Assembly: GCF_026240905.1 (NCBI RefSeq)
Contig: NZ_JAPEVI010000003.1
Coordinates: forward strand, 1,426,001 to 1,490,000
Origin: Roseibium salinum
GTDB lineage: Bacteria > Pseudomonadota > Alphaproteobacteria > Rhizobiales > Stappiaceae
Direction: 5' to 3'
DNA length: 64,000 nucleotides
The position numbers and the translations under genes are program-made. Within the stretch, counting starts at the first letter, position 1; the number at the start of each line of letters is the position of its first letter. Below are positions 9,054-18,532 of the stretch, piece by piece. Under the pieces are notes generated by a model that did no database searches, had not been told where the DNA came from, and worked only from the letters and a program-made list of their open reading frames with translations.

Positions 9054-10577
9054 ATGACCAACACGGATACAAGCGCTCAAACAAGTGGCGCACCAGCCGG
9101 CGAAGTGACGGGGGAACGGAGCCCTGAGGAATTCGCCTCGATCCTGAAACAGAACTTTCGCATCAAGAGCGAAAACGATACGGCCAACCAGTTGGTTGAC
9201 AGTGCCATGTCCACGTTCCTGGCGGAAGCATTGTCCGACCAGGCGCTCATCAAGGACGACGTGTACGACACGATCGACGAGATGATCGCGAAGCTTGACG
9301 AAAAGCTGACGGCACAGGTGAACGAGATCATCCATGCCCCGGAGTTCCAGAAGCTGGAAAGCGCCTGGCGCGGTCTGGACTACCTGGTCCACCAGTCGGA
9401 AACCGATGCTTCGCTGAAGCTGCAGTTCCTCAACATTTCGAAGAGCGAACTTGCCGGCGTCTTCAAGAGCTATCGCGGCGCCAAGTGGGATCAGAGCCCG
9501 CTGTTCAAGCAGATCTACGAAGCTGAATTCGGCCAGCTTGGCGGCCAGCCTTACGGCTGTCTGGTCGGTGATTACGAGTTCTCCTATGACCCGCAGGACA
9601 TCACCATTCTGCGCGGCATGGCGAAAATCTCGGCGGCATCACATGCGCCGTTCCTGGCAGCTGCCGATCCGCAGCTGATGCAGATGGAGAGCTGGACGGA
9701 GCTTCCGGCCAAGCGCGATCTGTCCAAGATCTTCGACACGGAGATCCATGCACAGTGGCGGACCTTGCGGGAATCCGAAGATGCACGCTATCTGGGCCTG
9801 ACCCTGCCGCGCGTGCTCGCCCGCCAGCCCTATGGCGCCAAGTCGGACCCGGTCGAGGAATTCGCCTTCGAAGAGGAATTCGGCGATAACAGCCACGACA
9901 AATACGGCTGGATGAACTCCGCCTATGCCATGGCCGCAAACATCAATCGGGCCTACAAGGAATACGGCTGGACGGTGCGGATCCGCGGCGTTGAAAGCGG
10001 CGGGTTGGTCGAGAATCTGCCGACCCACGTGTTTGAGACCGATGATGGCGGCGTCGATCAGAAATGCCCTGCAGAGATTGCCATCTCCGACCGCCGGGAG
10101 CACGAAATCTCCCGTCTGGGCCTGATCCCGCTGATCCACCGCAAGAACACGGACCAGGCCGCTTTCCTTGGCGCGCAATCCGTCTTCAAGCCGAGGCAGT
10201 TCTCCGGACCGGACGGCAAGGATGCAACCGCATCCGACAACCTGTCGGCCCGCCTGCCCTACATGTTCGCGGTCACCCGGTTTGCCCATTACCTGAAAGT
10301 GATGGTGCGCAACAAGATCGGTTCGACCAAGGAAACGGCGCAGCTGCAGCGGTGGCTGAACGACTGGATCATGGACTATGTGGACGGCGATCCGGACAAC
10401 TCGACCGAGGAAACCAAGGCGCGCAAGCCGCTTCGGGAAGCCAAGGTCACCATTGTCCCCGACGAGGAAAACCCCGGCTATTACCGGGCCCAGTTCTTCC
10501 TCCGTCCGCATTACCAGCTGGAAGGCATGGATATCGGCATGAGCCTTGCCTCCCGCATTCCGCAGGACGGAAACTGA
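9054..10577 (+). CDS. tssC: T6SS contractile sheath large subunit TssC/VipB
   Basis: A 507-residue protein with the TssC hallmarks E-S-A-W-R-G-L-D-Y-L-V-H, G-D-Y-E-F (residues about 169-173), L-T-L-P-R-V-L-A-R-Q-P-Y-G, E-E-x-W/F-G-D-type segment and a C-terminal F-F-L-R-P-H-Y-Q-L-E-G-M. It forms the sheath with TssB; disassembly is by ClpV (tssH downstream). It is fused tail-to-head with tssB without a spacer and followed by a strong hairpin. No defect was seen. Confidence 0.96.
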   Translation: MTNTDTSAQTSGAPAGEVTGERSPEEFASILKQNFRIKSENDTANQLVDSAMSTFLAEALSDQALIKDDVYDTIDEMIAKLDEKLTAQVNEIIHAPEFQKLESAWRGLDYLVHQSETDASLKLQFLNISKSELAGVFKSYRGAKWDQSPLFKQIYEAEFGQLGGQPYGCLVGDYEFSYDPQDITILRGMAKISAASHAPFLAAADPQLMQMESWTELPAKRDLSKIFDTEIHAQWRTLRESEDARYLGLTLPRVLARQPYGAKSDPVEEFAFEEEFGDNSHDKYGWMNSAYAMAANINRAYKEYGWTVRIRGVESGGLVENLPTHVFETDDGGVDQKCPAEIAISDRREHEISRLGLIPLIHRKNTDQAAFLGAQSVFKPRQFSGPDGKDATASDNLSARLPYMFAVTRFAHYLKVMVRNKIGSTKETAQLQRWLNDWIMDYVDGDPDNSTEETKARKPLREAKVTIVPDEENPGYYRAQFFLRPHYQLEGMDIGMSLASRIPQDGN

Positions 10578-10588
10578 TTTCACGAATT

Positions 10589-10618
10589 GCCTGGCGGGCG
10601 GCAGTCCGCCCGCCAGGC
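10589..10618 (+). terminator. Strong hairpin between tssC and hcp
   Basis: GCCTGGCGGGCGG (10589-10601), loop CAGT, and CCGCCCGCCAGGC (10606-10618) give a perfect 13 bp stem twelve bases after the tssC stop. There is no T-tract. It could be a terminator, an attenuator or an RNA-stability element separating sheath and hcp expression. Confidence 0.55.
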
Positions 10619-10620
10619 AG

Positions 10621-10757
10621 GCATCCCGAACGGATGCAGCCCGGCAATTCCGGGCGGAGGTACAAACAAGACGCAGTCGCGTCCAGGGGTTTGGACCGCG
10701 AGGTCCGAGGTAGTTGTTTAGAGATAGTAGAGACCGTGCCAGGCAAGAGGTCCTGGC
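10621..10757 (+). other. Hairpin-rich hcp leader
   Basis: Four more inverted repeats follow one another before hcp: 10621-10637 (GCATCC/GGATGC), 10639-10655 (GCCCGG/CCGGGC), 10693-10706 (GGACC/GGTCC) and 10738-10757 (GCCAGG/CCTGGC). Together with the tssC hairpin they make a structured leader of about 170 bases. No known riboswitch family was recognised. Confidence 0.4.
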
Positions 10758-10784
10758 CGTCAGCAACCAAAAGGATCTATTGAA

Positions 10785-11270
10785 ATGGCTGTCGATGTTT
10801 ATCTGGAACTTGAGGGCATCAAGGGTGAAGCTCAGGACAAAACGCACAAGGACAAGATTGACGTCCTGTCCTGGTCCTGGGGTGCATCCCAGTCCGGCAC
10901 CACCCACATGGGCGGCGGTTCCGGCTCAGGCAAGGCGCATTTTCAGGACCTGAGCATCACCAAGTTTGTCGACAAATCGACCCCGGTTCTGCTTCAGCAC
11001 CTGTCTACCGGCAAACATATCGCCAAAGGGACCCTGCTGGTCCGCAAGGCCGCCGGAGACTCCCCGCTGGAATACATCAAGATCGAAATGAAGGACATTA
11101 TCGTCACCAACCTTTCGACCGGCGGCAGCGGTTCCGACGACCGCATCACGGAAAGCTGCACGCTGAACTTCGGTGAGTACAAGTACATCTACACCGAACA
11201 GAAGCCGGACGGCTCCAAAGGCGCGGCTCCGGAGTTCGCCTGGGACATCGCGGCGAACGAAAAGAAATAA
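10785..11270 (+). CDS. hcp: T6SS tube protein Hcp/TssD
   Basis: A 161-residue Hcp. It begins M-A-V-D-V-Y-L-E-L-E-G-I-K-G-E-A and continues I-D-V-L-S-W-S-W-G-A-S-Q-S-G-T. The H-F-Q-D-L-S-I-T-K-F-V-D-K-S-T-P segment follows, and it ends near Y-K-Y-I-Y-T-E-Q. Hexameric Hcp rings stack into the tube that is fired from the cell and that also chaperones effectors. It has long hairpin-rich leader and a perfect-stem hairpin directly downstream, consistent with a separately regulated, abundant product. The AAAAGGA ribosome-binding site precedes ATG 10785. Confidence 0.97.
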   Translation: MAVDVYLELEGIKGEAQDKTHKDKIDVLSWSWGASQSGTTHMGGGSGSGKAHFQDLSITKFVDKSTPVLLQHLSTGKHIAKGTLLVRKAAGDSPLEYIKIEMKDIIVTNLSTGGSGSDDRITESCTLNFGEYKYIYTEQKPDGSKGAAPEFAWDIAANEKK

Positions 11271-11286
11271 CGCCTTTTTGCGTGAA

Positions 11287-11323
11287 TGGCTGCCGCGTTC
11301 CAACGCGGCAGCCAATGCTTTTC
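11287..11323 (+). terminator. Terminator-like hairpin after hcp
   Basis: A perfect 13 bp stem (11287-11299 with 11302-11314, two-base central spacing) is followed by ATGCTTTTCC, seventeen bases after the hcp stop. It probably causes partial termination so that hcp is made in excess of tssEFGH. Confidence 0.6.
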
Positions 11324-11422
11324 CATGGACAACCTGGCGACGCGGGCAGCAAGGACCGGCCCGCCCCCGCCGGGAACCAGTGCAAATCGATCATGAGGCG
11401 GCAGTCAGCGTGGGCATAGCCA

Positions 11423-11974
11423 ATGGCTAAATCAACTATGAAGATGCACTCCCCGCTCATGTGGGCTTTCCGGGCCGTGGACGATCCGGACTACAAGGCT
11501 GCCCGGGCTCGCCAGAACGAATTGAAGGACGGGCAGAAACTCAAGTCCGGACGCCGGCTTTCCCGTGCCTATGGCCTCTCAGAACACGCGCTTCTCGCTG
11601 AGGTTCGCCGCGACCTTCAGTCCCTTCTGAACACGGTGAACCTGAATTCGGCTCAGGATCTGTCCGATTTCCCCGAAGTGGCCACGTCCGTTCTCAATTA
11701 CGGTCTGCCGGATCTTTCCGTGCATGTGGTCGATACGGCCCGGATCGACAGCCTCGCCGACGACATCCGCGAGGCGCTCGTTCGCTTCGAACCGCGAATG
11801 GATCCGCGTACACTCCAGGTGACCAGAGATGACAACACCGACAGCGACACCTTCAAGGTGCGGTTTGTGATCAAGGCCGAGATCCGCTGTGATCCGGTAC
11901 GGGTCGGAAGCGAATTCATTGCCGACGTCGATCCGGCATATGGCAGGATCAAGATTATCGGGGCGACTGCATGA
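11423..11974 (+). CDS. tssE: T6SS baseplate subunit TssE (gp25-like)
   Basis: A 183-residue protein with a gp25/lysozyme-like domain. L-L-N-T-V is followed by L-S-D-F-P-E-V-A-T-S-V-L-N-Y-G-L-P-D-L, and then I-R-E-A-L-V-R-F-E-P-R with a basic-acidic beta-rich C-terminus. These match the TssE signatures (S-V-x-N-Y-G-x-P-D and I-x-x-F-E-P-R). TssE starts sheath polymerisation in the TssKEFG wedge. Its stop overlaps the tssF start (ATGA, 11971-11974). An in-frame ATG at 11438 is an alternative start; the upstream Shine-Dalgarno is weak for both. Confidence 0.93.
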   Translation: MAKSTMKMHSPLMWAFRAVDDPDYKAARARQNELKDGQKLKSGRRLSRAYGLSEHALLAEVRRDLQSLLNTVNLNSAQDLSDFPEVATSVLNYGLPDLSVHVVDTARIDSLADDIREALVRFEPRMDPRTLQVTRDDNTDSDTFKVRFVIKAEIRCDPVRVGSEFIADVDPAYGRIKIIGATA

Positions 11975-13969
11975 ACCGGGAATTTCTGGACCTTTACAAT
12001 CAGGAGCTGACCTACTTGCGGGAACAGGGCGCGGCATTTGCCGACGCCTATCCGGGCGTGGCCGAGCGCCTGGGCGGACTGCTGGAAGACCGGTCGGACC
12101 CTATGCTGTCCGGCCTTCTGGAAGGCGCGGCCTTTCTGGCGGCGCGCGTCCAGCTCAAGATGAAGCACGAGTTTTCCGAGTTCACGTCCAACCTGTTCGA
12201 GCAACTCTATCCGTCCGCCCTCGCGCCCATTCCCTCCATGGTGCTTGCCCGCGTCACGCCCAAATACGGCGATGCCAACCTGCGCAACGGCATCAAGATA
12301 AGCCGGCACGCGCCCATGGAGGCCGTTTTCCGCGAACGGCGGGGAGAAGTGCGCTGCAGGTTCACGCTTGCCGCCCCGATCGTCATGACGCCCCTGGAGC
12401 TCACCGGAGCGCGGTATCTGAGTTCGGCCGCGCAGATTTCCGGCCTTGGTGCTGAAATGGCCGAGGACCGGCGCGCAAGAGCCGGTCTGTCGATCACGCT
12501 CACCCATCGAATGGCCGAAGACCCGGAGAACGAAGTCTCCGCCAAGGAGGCACTCAAGAAACCGGAATACCAGGTGGCGGGCTGCCGGATCAACGAGTTG
12601 CCCATCCGGCTGATCGGCCCGATTGAACTGGCCGCGAAGGTCTATGAGCAGATCTTTGGCCACACCATCGCTCTCTACCTCCGGACCGAAGATGCATACG
12701 GCCAGTCTTCGCTGCAAAGAATGCCTGTAAGCGCCATCGAGCAGCTTGGCTTCGATGAGGAAGACGCCCTCTTGCGCAATGACCGCAGGATGTTCATGGG
12801 CTTCGACTACCTGCGGGACTATTTCAATTTCCCCCGCAGCTTTCTCGGCCTGCGCCTTACGGGTCTGCGTCGCTATCTCGACCAGGTCAAGGCAAAGTCC
12901 TTCGAGCTGATTTTCGTCTTCGATGAGGCCGAACCCCGTTTGCCCTCTCATGTGGAAGCGAAGATCTTCGCCCTGCATGCCGCTCCGGCCGTCAACCTGT
13001 TCGAACGCCAGACCGACAGGGTGCCGATCAAGAAGGGGCAACATGAATTTGCCGTCATCACCGACCGCACCCGCCCGATCGACTACGAAGTCCACTCCGT
13101 TACGGAGGTCAACGCGCATTTCTCCGGCGGGGAAAAACGGTCCGTCGAGCCGCTCTACAGCGTAGCCCCGGACACGGAAAAGGCCGGCCATGAGTGGTTC
13201 TACACGGTTCGCCGCCTGCCCCGCCGCCAGTCATCTTCCGAAGTGCGGCGCATGCAGCCCAGCCCGTATGTCGGTACGGAAACCTTCATCTCGATTTCAA
13301 GCGGCGCTCACGCGGCCGCACTGCTGCAGAGCGGCGACAAGCAGCTTGCCGAACTTTCCCTCAAAGTGATGGCATCCAACCGGGCGGTGGCGGCCGATCT
13401 TCCGGTCGGCAGCAATTCGGATCTCGTCCGATATCGGCGATTTCCGCATTCTCGAGGACATCGGCCTCAAGGTCGATTGCGTGGCCGGCCCGACTTCGCC
13501 GAGAGCGCCGCTTCTTTCCTATAACGAAAGGCTCGGCGAGGAGGGTCACACAGGGGCGATTGCCTGGCGGCTGATCAATATCCTGGCCCTCAATCACACC
13601 GGGCTGCTTCATGACGCTGCCGGCAGGGACGGCGGCTCGTTCCGGGATATCCTGAGCGTCTTTGCCCCGCTGTCCGACAATACGGCCGACCGGCAGGCGC
13701 AGGCCGTCCGCTCCGTGTCGACCCGTCCGGTGGTGCGAAGGCTTCAGCAGAAATCCGGCACAGGCGTTGCCCGTGGCCTGGAGATCACCATCACGCTCGA
13801 CGACAAGGCCTTCGAGGGCGCAAGCGCCTTCCTGATGGGAGCGGTTCTGGACCGGTTCCTGGCCGAATATGCCTCGATCAATCATTTCACCCAGTGCGTG
13901 ATCGCCACCACCGAACGGGGAACCATCATGAAGTGGCCGCCAAGGATCGGCGCCAAAGGGGTTATATGA
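11971..13969 (+). CDS. tssF: T6SS baseplate subunit TssF (frameshifted)
   Basis: TssF/VasA is the largest wedge protein of the T6SS baseplate. The first frame starts M-N-R-E-F-L-D-L-Y-N-Q-E-L-T-Y-L-R and includes the family F-A-D-A-Y-P-G-V-A-E-R-L element. It reads correctly to D-L-P-V-G-S-N-S-D-L-V. The next frame then carries D-I-G-D-F-R-I-L-E-D-I-G-L-K-V-D-C-V-A-G-P-T-S-P-R to the end. Dropping one C of the CC at 13428-13429 restores a 665-residue protein. Its stop overlaps the next gene (ATGA at 13966). The break is more likely a sequence error than decay because both halves are fully conserved. Confidence 0.9.
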
Positions 13970-15548
13970 GCCGCGCAGACGACAGCGACGAAACGGTTCA
14001 ATCGGGCACGCCCGAACGCGGGTCCGCGCGGGACAAGACCGTCCTGCGGTTTGCCGGTTCGAAGACGGCTGTCCGGCCGGCGCAGGACGCAAGCGGCTCT
14101 GAAGGCAAAGACGAGGCATCGGGCGCCGCCGATCCGTGGCCGGAGTCTGCCCCCGACGCCTCCCCGACTTCCGACGAGACGCCCCCCGGCGAGGCGACCG
14201 AATCGCACACGATACAATCGCAGTCTCCAACCTCTGATGAGGCCTCTGACGACGCCCCCGTCGAGGACAAGGCTTCGCCTGACGAAGGAGAGCCGGCGCC
14301 ACCAGTACAGTTGGAAGAGGATGACGCGCCGAGTTCAACCGAACCTGCGACAGAAGATCCGGACGGCGGGCATGTGCCGCCCGCCGAGCAGAGGATCGAG
14401 GTTCCCGTCCAGCAGCAATATGCCTCGCTCCTGGCGGCGCTGAGCGCCCGGCTCGAGACGCACCCGGGCGGTCATGACCTCCTGTCCGTGTTGCGCATGC
14501 TGGAAGGGCAGACGGCGCCCGGCGCTGTACCGTCAGGCGTTGCCGGGCCGAAAAACCCGACGAGCCGGCTCCGCCGCGCATTGGCAAGAGCCGCCGGCTG
14601 ATGGAAGACATCGTGCGTTTCGGGCAGGATCCTTCAGCCGAATTTGCAGGATCGACGATAGAACGCGCCACACGCGACCGCCGCGGCGACCTGGTGCTGC
14701 TGGAACGGTTTCTCGGCCTTCTCGGGCCTCAGGGCGCCTTGCCGTCGGCTTACACGGACGAAGCCATCATGTGGGGGCTTCGCGGCGAGGACAGCTTTCC
14801 CCGCTTCCTCGATCTCTTCAACAACCGCTTCATCCAGCTTTTCTTCCGTGCCTGGGCCGATGCACGCCCCATCGTTCAGCATGACCGCCCGGATGACGAC
14901 CGGTTCCTGACCTATCTTGGCTCGGCCATCGGCATTGGCTCGCCGATCTACCGCGACCTCGACCGGATCGATGACAGGCTGAAGCTGCTTTACGGCGGGT
15001 TGATGTCGCCGAAGGCAAAGAGCGCGGCCCGGTTGCAATCGCTGATCGCCGGAGTGTTCGGTGTCAAGGTGGAAATCGACCAATGCGTCGGGAACTGGCT
15101 GCATCTGGACAAGGACGACCAGCTCAGCCTCGGCACGCTCGGCCCCGGAGGCGCCGGCCAGCTCGGTCTCGACACGATCGTCGGAGCCAAGGTCTACAGC
15201 GTCAGCGACAAGATCCGCATCCGTATCTTCACCCGCTCGCTGGACGAATACCGCAAGTTTCTGCCGCCCACCCGGACGAAGCCCAATCCGTGGACCGAGA
15301 AGCTCTTTGACCTCATCGACTTCTACCTGGGTCTGGAGATCGAGTATGAAATCGAACTCGCCCTCCCCGCACGCTGTGCTTCCGCGGTCCACATGGACCG
15401 GAACAACTCCGCCACGCTCGGTCATATCGGCTGGCTGAAAACGGCGAGTATCGACGACGAAGATACCGAAGCCGGGGATGAGGACGAGGTAATGCTGACC
15501 GATACCCGCTTCCGCCCCGTGCGCCGCCACACGACCGTCTATCAATAG
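13966..15548 (+). CDS. tssG: T6SS baseplate subunit TssG with acidic N-terminal extension (frameshifted)
   Basis: As sequenced there are two frames: 13966-14601 (211 residues) and one usually started at ATG 14601 (315 residues). The second already contains the TssG core V-R-F-G-Q-D-P-S-A-E-F-A but begins too late. Upstream in its frame is an uninterrupted P-D-E-P-A-P-P-R-I-G-K-S-R-R-L-M. The first frame ends with a TssG-like D-L-L-S-V-L-R-M-L-E-G helix. Adding one A to the five-A run at 14551-14555 fuses them (P-K-K-P-D-E-P) into 527 residues. The first ~140 residues are Asp/Glu/Pro/Ser-rich and look disordered, an unusual extension for TssG. If the shift is real, the first part would be a separate acidic protein. 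Confidence 0.8.
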
Positions 15549-15573
15549 GTCTCAAGTCTGAAAGGCCGACACC

Positions 15574-18386
15574 ATGAGTGACATTCTGGTTGAAACAGTT
15601 GCCAACAAGCTCACTACGGTGAGCTACGAGTGCCTGGAAAGGGCGATGCGGCTGACCAAGAGCTCCGGGCACCGGAATCTGGAGATCCTGCAGTGGCTCT
15701 ACTATCTGGCGCGCGACGAAAACACCGATTTCGTCCACGTCTTGCGCCATTTCGGCATCGATGTGGCAGAGGTCCATACCGACCTGCAGAAGGCGATCTC
15801 CGAGCTCAAGATCAATCAGACGGAACTGCCCTCCATGGCCGCCCCGTTCCAGGAAGCGCTGGAGCGCGCCTGGTTTGAGGGTACCCTGCGGTATGGCGAC
15901 TACAAGATCCGCTCCGCCTATGTGCTGATTGCCATGCTGGGCGAGCGGACGACCGCGCGCCAGCTGCGCAGCTATTCCTCCGCGCTCGACAAGCTCAACC
16001 GCGATATTATCGTTCGCGACCTGGACAAGATTGCCGGAACTTCCGGCGAAGCCGGGGCACGTCCCGTTGACGGATCCGGCCCGAAAGCCGCCGCGCCGGC
16101 CGGCGCCAAGGGGGAAGTTCGGAGGCAGCCGTCGGGAGCGGCGCCGGCGAGGATGCGCTGGCCCAGTTCACGGTCGACTTCACCGCCCGCGCAAGGGCCG
16201 AGGAGTTCGATCCGATCGTCGGCCGGGACGACGAAATCCGCCAGGTCATCGACGTCCTGATGCGCAGGCGCCAGAACAACCCGATCCTTACCGGGGAAGC
16301 CGGTGTCGGCAAGACGGCCATCGTGGAAGGCTTTGCACAGAAGATCGTGTCCGGCGACGTTCCGCCTGCCCTTCTCGGCACGCGTCTGTGCGCCCTCGAT
16401 CTCGGCCTCCTTCAGGCAGGCGCCTCGATGAAGGGTGAATTCGAAAAGCGGCTGCGCGCCGTGATCGACGCGGTTCACGCCTCCATCGTGCCGACGATCC
16501 TCTTCATCGACGAAGCCCACACCCTGATCGGCGCCGGTGGCGCAGCCGGGACCGGCGATGCGGCGAACCTTCTGAAACCGGCCCTTGCACGCGGCACGCT
16601 GCGCACGGTCGCGGCCACCACATGGTCGGAATACCGTCAGCATTTCGAGAAGGACCCGGCGCTGACCCGCCGCTTCCAGCCGGTGCAGGTGGACGAGCCG
16701 GACGAGGAGAAATGCTTTGCCATGGTGCGCGGTCTTCTCGGCCCCATGGAAGAGCACCACCAGGTCCGCATTCTCGACAGCGCCGTGAAGGCGGCCGTGT
16801 CGCTTTCCCACCGCTATATCCCCGCCCGCCAGTTGCCCGACAAGGCCGTCAGCGTGCTCGACACGGCCTCGGCGCGGGTGAACATCTCGCAGGCCGCCTA
16901 TCCGGCAAAGCTTTCCGACCTCATTGCGAAAAAGGGCTTCCTGGAAGCGGAAAGGCTGGCTCTTTCCAACGATACCGAACTCGGCATGGAACATGAGGAG
17001 CAGCTCGCGGCGCTCGATGCAGCCCTTGAGGAAACTGAAACCGCGATTGAAACCGTGCGCGCGGACTGGGAACGCGAACGCAAGCTCGTCGCGGAAATCC
17101 GCAGGCTCAACTCTGCCCTTAGCCGGCTGCGGGGCGGCGAGCCGGCGCCCCATCCGGAAAGCGCGGACATCGAGGATCCCGAGCATGAAGGCTCGGCCCT
17201 GGTCGGGATCGACGAGATCGAACTGGATCTCGATATCGACCTGGAAGACGAAGAGGCGATCCGCACCGCCCTGGGCGAAAAGCGGGCTGAACTGTCCGCC
17301 ATCCCCGAGGACGAGCGCATGGTCTACGCTTATGTGGATGACGAGGCGGTCGCCAGCATCATTTCCGACTGGACCGGAATTCCGATCGGCCGGATGGTGC
17401 AGGACGAAATGCAGACGATCCTCAACCTCACGGACAGCCTCAACAAGCGTGTCATCGGCCAGGCGCACGGCCTCGGCATGATCGCCAAGCGCATCGAGAC
17501 CAGCCGCGCCCAGCTCGGCAATCCGGACAAGCCGATCGGTGTCTTCATGTTGTGCGGACCGTCCGGGGTCGGCAAGACCGAAACTGCCCTCGCACTGGCC
17601 GAAACACTCTATGGCGGCGAAGACAGCCTGATCACCATCAACATGTCCGAGTTCCAGGAGGCTCATTCCGTCTCGGGTCTCAAGGGCGCCCCCCCGGGCT
17701 ATGTCGGCTACGGCGAAGGCGGACGGCTGACGGAGGCCGTCCGGCGCAAGCCCTACTCGGTCGTGCTGCTGGACGAGGTGGAAAAAGCCCATCCGGATGT
17801 CCACGAAATCTTCTTCCAGGTGTTCGACAAAGGCTGGATGGAAGACGGCATGGGCCGCAAGATCGATTTCCGCAATACCTTGATCCTGCTGACTTCCAAT
17901 GTGGGCACGGATATCATCATGCATGCCGCCAGCCACATGCTGGACGCGCCGGTCTCCGACGATCCGGCCCAGGCCGCGGCCGACCCGAACGCCCCGGATC
18001 CGGAAAAACTGGGCGAAGCCCTGCGCCCGGCATTGCTCGACGTGTTTCCGCCGGCTCTGCTCGGCCGAATCGTCACCATTCCGTATTACCCGCTGTCGCC
18101 GTCGATGCTCGGCTTTATCGTCCGCCTGCAGCTCAACAGGATCGTCAAGCGGGTCAAGGAAAACAGGGACGCGGAGCTTGCCTATGGCGAAGATGTCGTC
18201 ACGCACATCGTTTCGCTCTGCCGCGACCCGGACAGCGGCGGGCGCATGATCGACAACATCCTGACCAACGATCTGCTGCCCAAACTCTCCCGGGCTTTCC
18301 TGACGGCGCAAATGAATGGCGAGGATCTGTCCAAGGTCACGCTGACGGCCGGCGAGACGGGAATTGAAATTCAGACCGCCGCGTAG
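15574..18386 (+). CDS. tssH: T6SS sheath-recycling AAA+ ATPase TssH/ClpV (frameshifted)
   Basis: ClpV is a Clp/Hsp100 hexamer that unfolds contracted TssBC sheaths. The N-domain (L-V-E-T-V-A-N-K-L-T-T-V-S-Y through L-E-R-A-W) is in one frame. The rest is in another: E-D-A-L-A-Q-F-T-V-D-F-T-A-R-A, first Walker A G-E-A-G-V-G-K-T, coiled middle domain, second Walker A G-P-S-G-V-G-K-T. Adding one G to the run at 16110-16114 restores A-K-G-G-S-S-E-A-A and a 937-residue ClpV. A start at 16260 would lack the N-domain and is an artefact. It is the last gene of the plus arm, followed by a hairpin. Confidence 0.93.
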
Positions 18387-18403
18387 GCGGACCTGAGAAA
18401 ATT

Positions 18404-18428
18404 CCGCGCCGCCGGCATGGCGGCGCGG
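18404..18428. terminator. Hairpin between convergent tssH and M23 gene
   Basis: CCGCGCCGCC (18404-18413), loop GGCAT, GGCGGCGCGG (18419-18428): a perfect 10 bp GC stem with no T-tract. It lies between two convergent genes and could serve either strand. Confidence 0.5.
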
Positions 18429-18532
18429 CATTGTCCGGGATGTCTTGGGGCGGGTCTACCGGATCCCGGTGTTGCTGATGAAGCGACAAACGGGATGGTA
18501 GGCTGATGCTGCCGCGCTGAGGCGGACGCTCG

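Noticed and set aside
16100..16270. Programmed ribosomal frameshifting as an explanation for tssH (and the other split genes)
   Set aside because: The shifts are in both directions and at varied sequences, without slippery heptamers or a common pattern, and affect unrelated gene families. Single-base sequence errors explain them more simply.
15972..18431. 819-codon open frame antisense to tssH
   Set aside because: It is a high-G+C shadow of a highly conserved AAA+ gene. Its protein shows no recognisable family and it has no ribosome-binding site of note.
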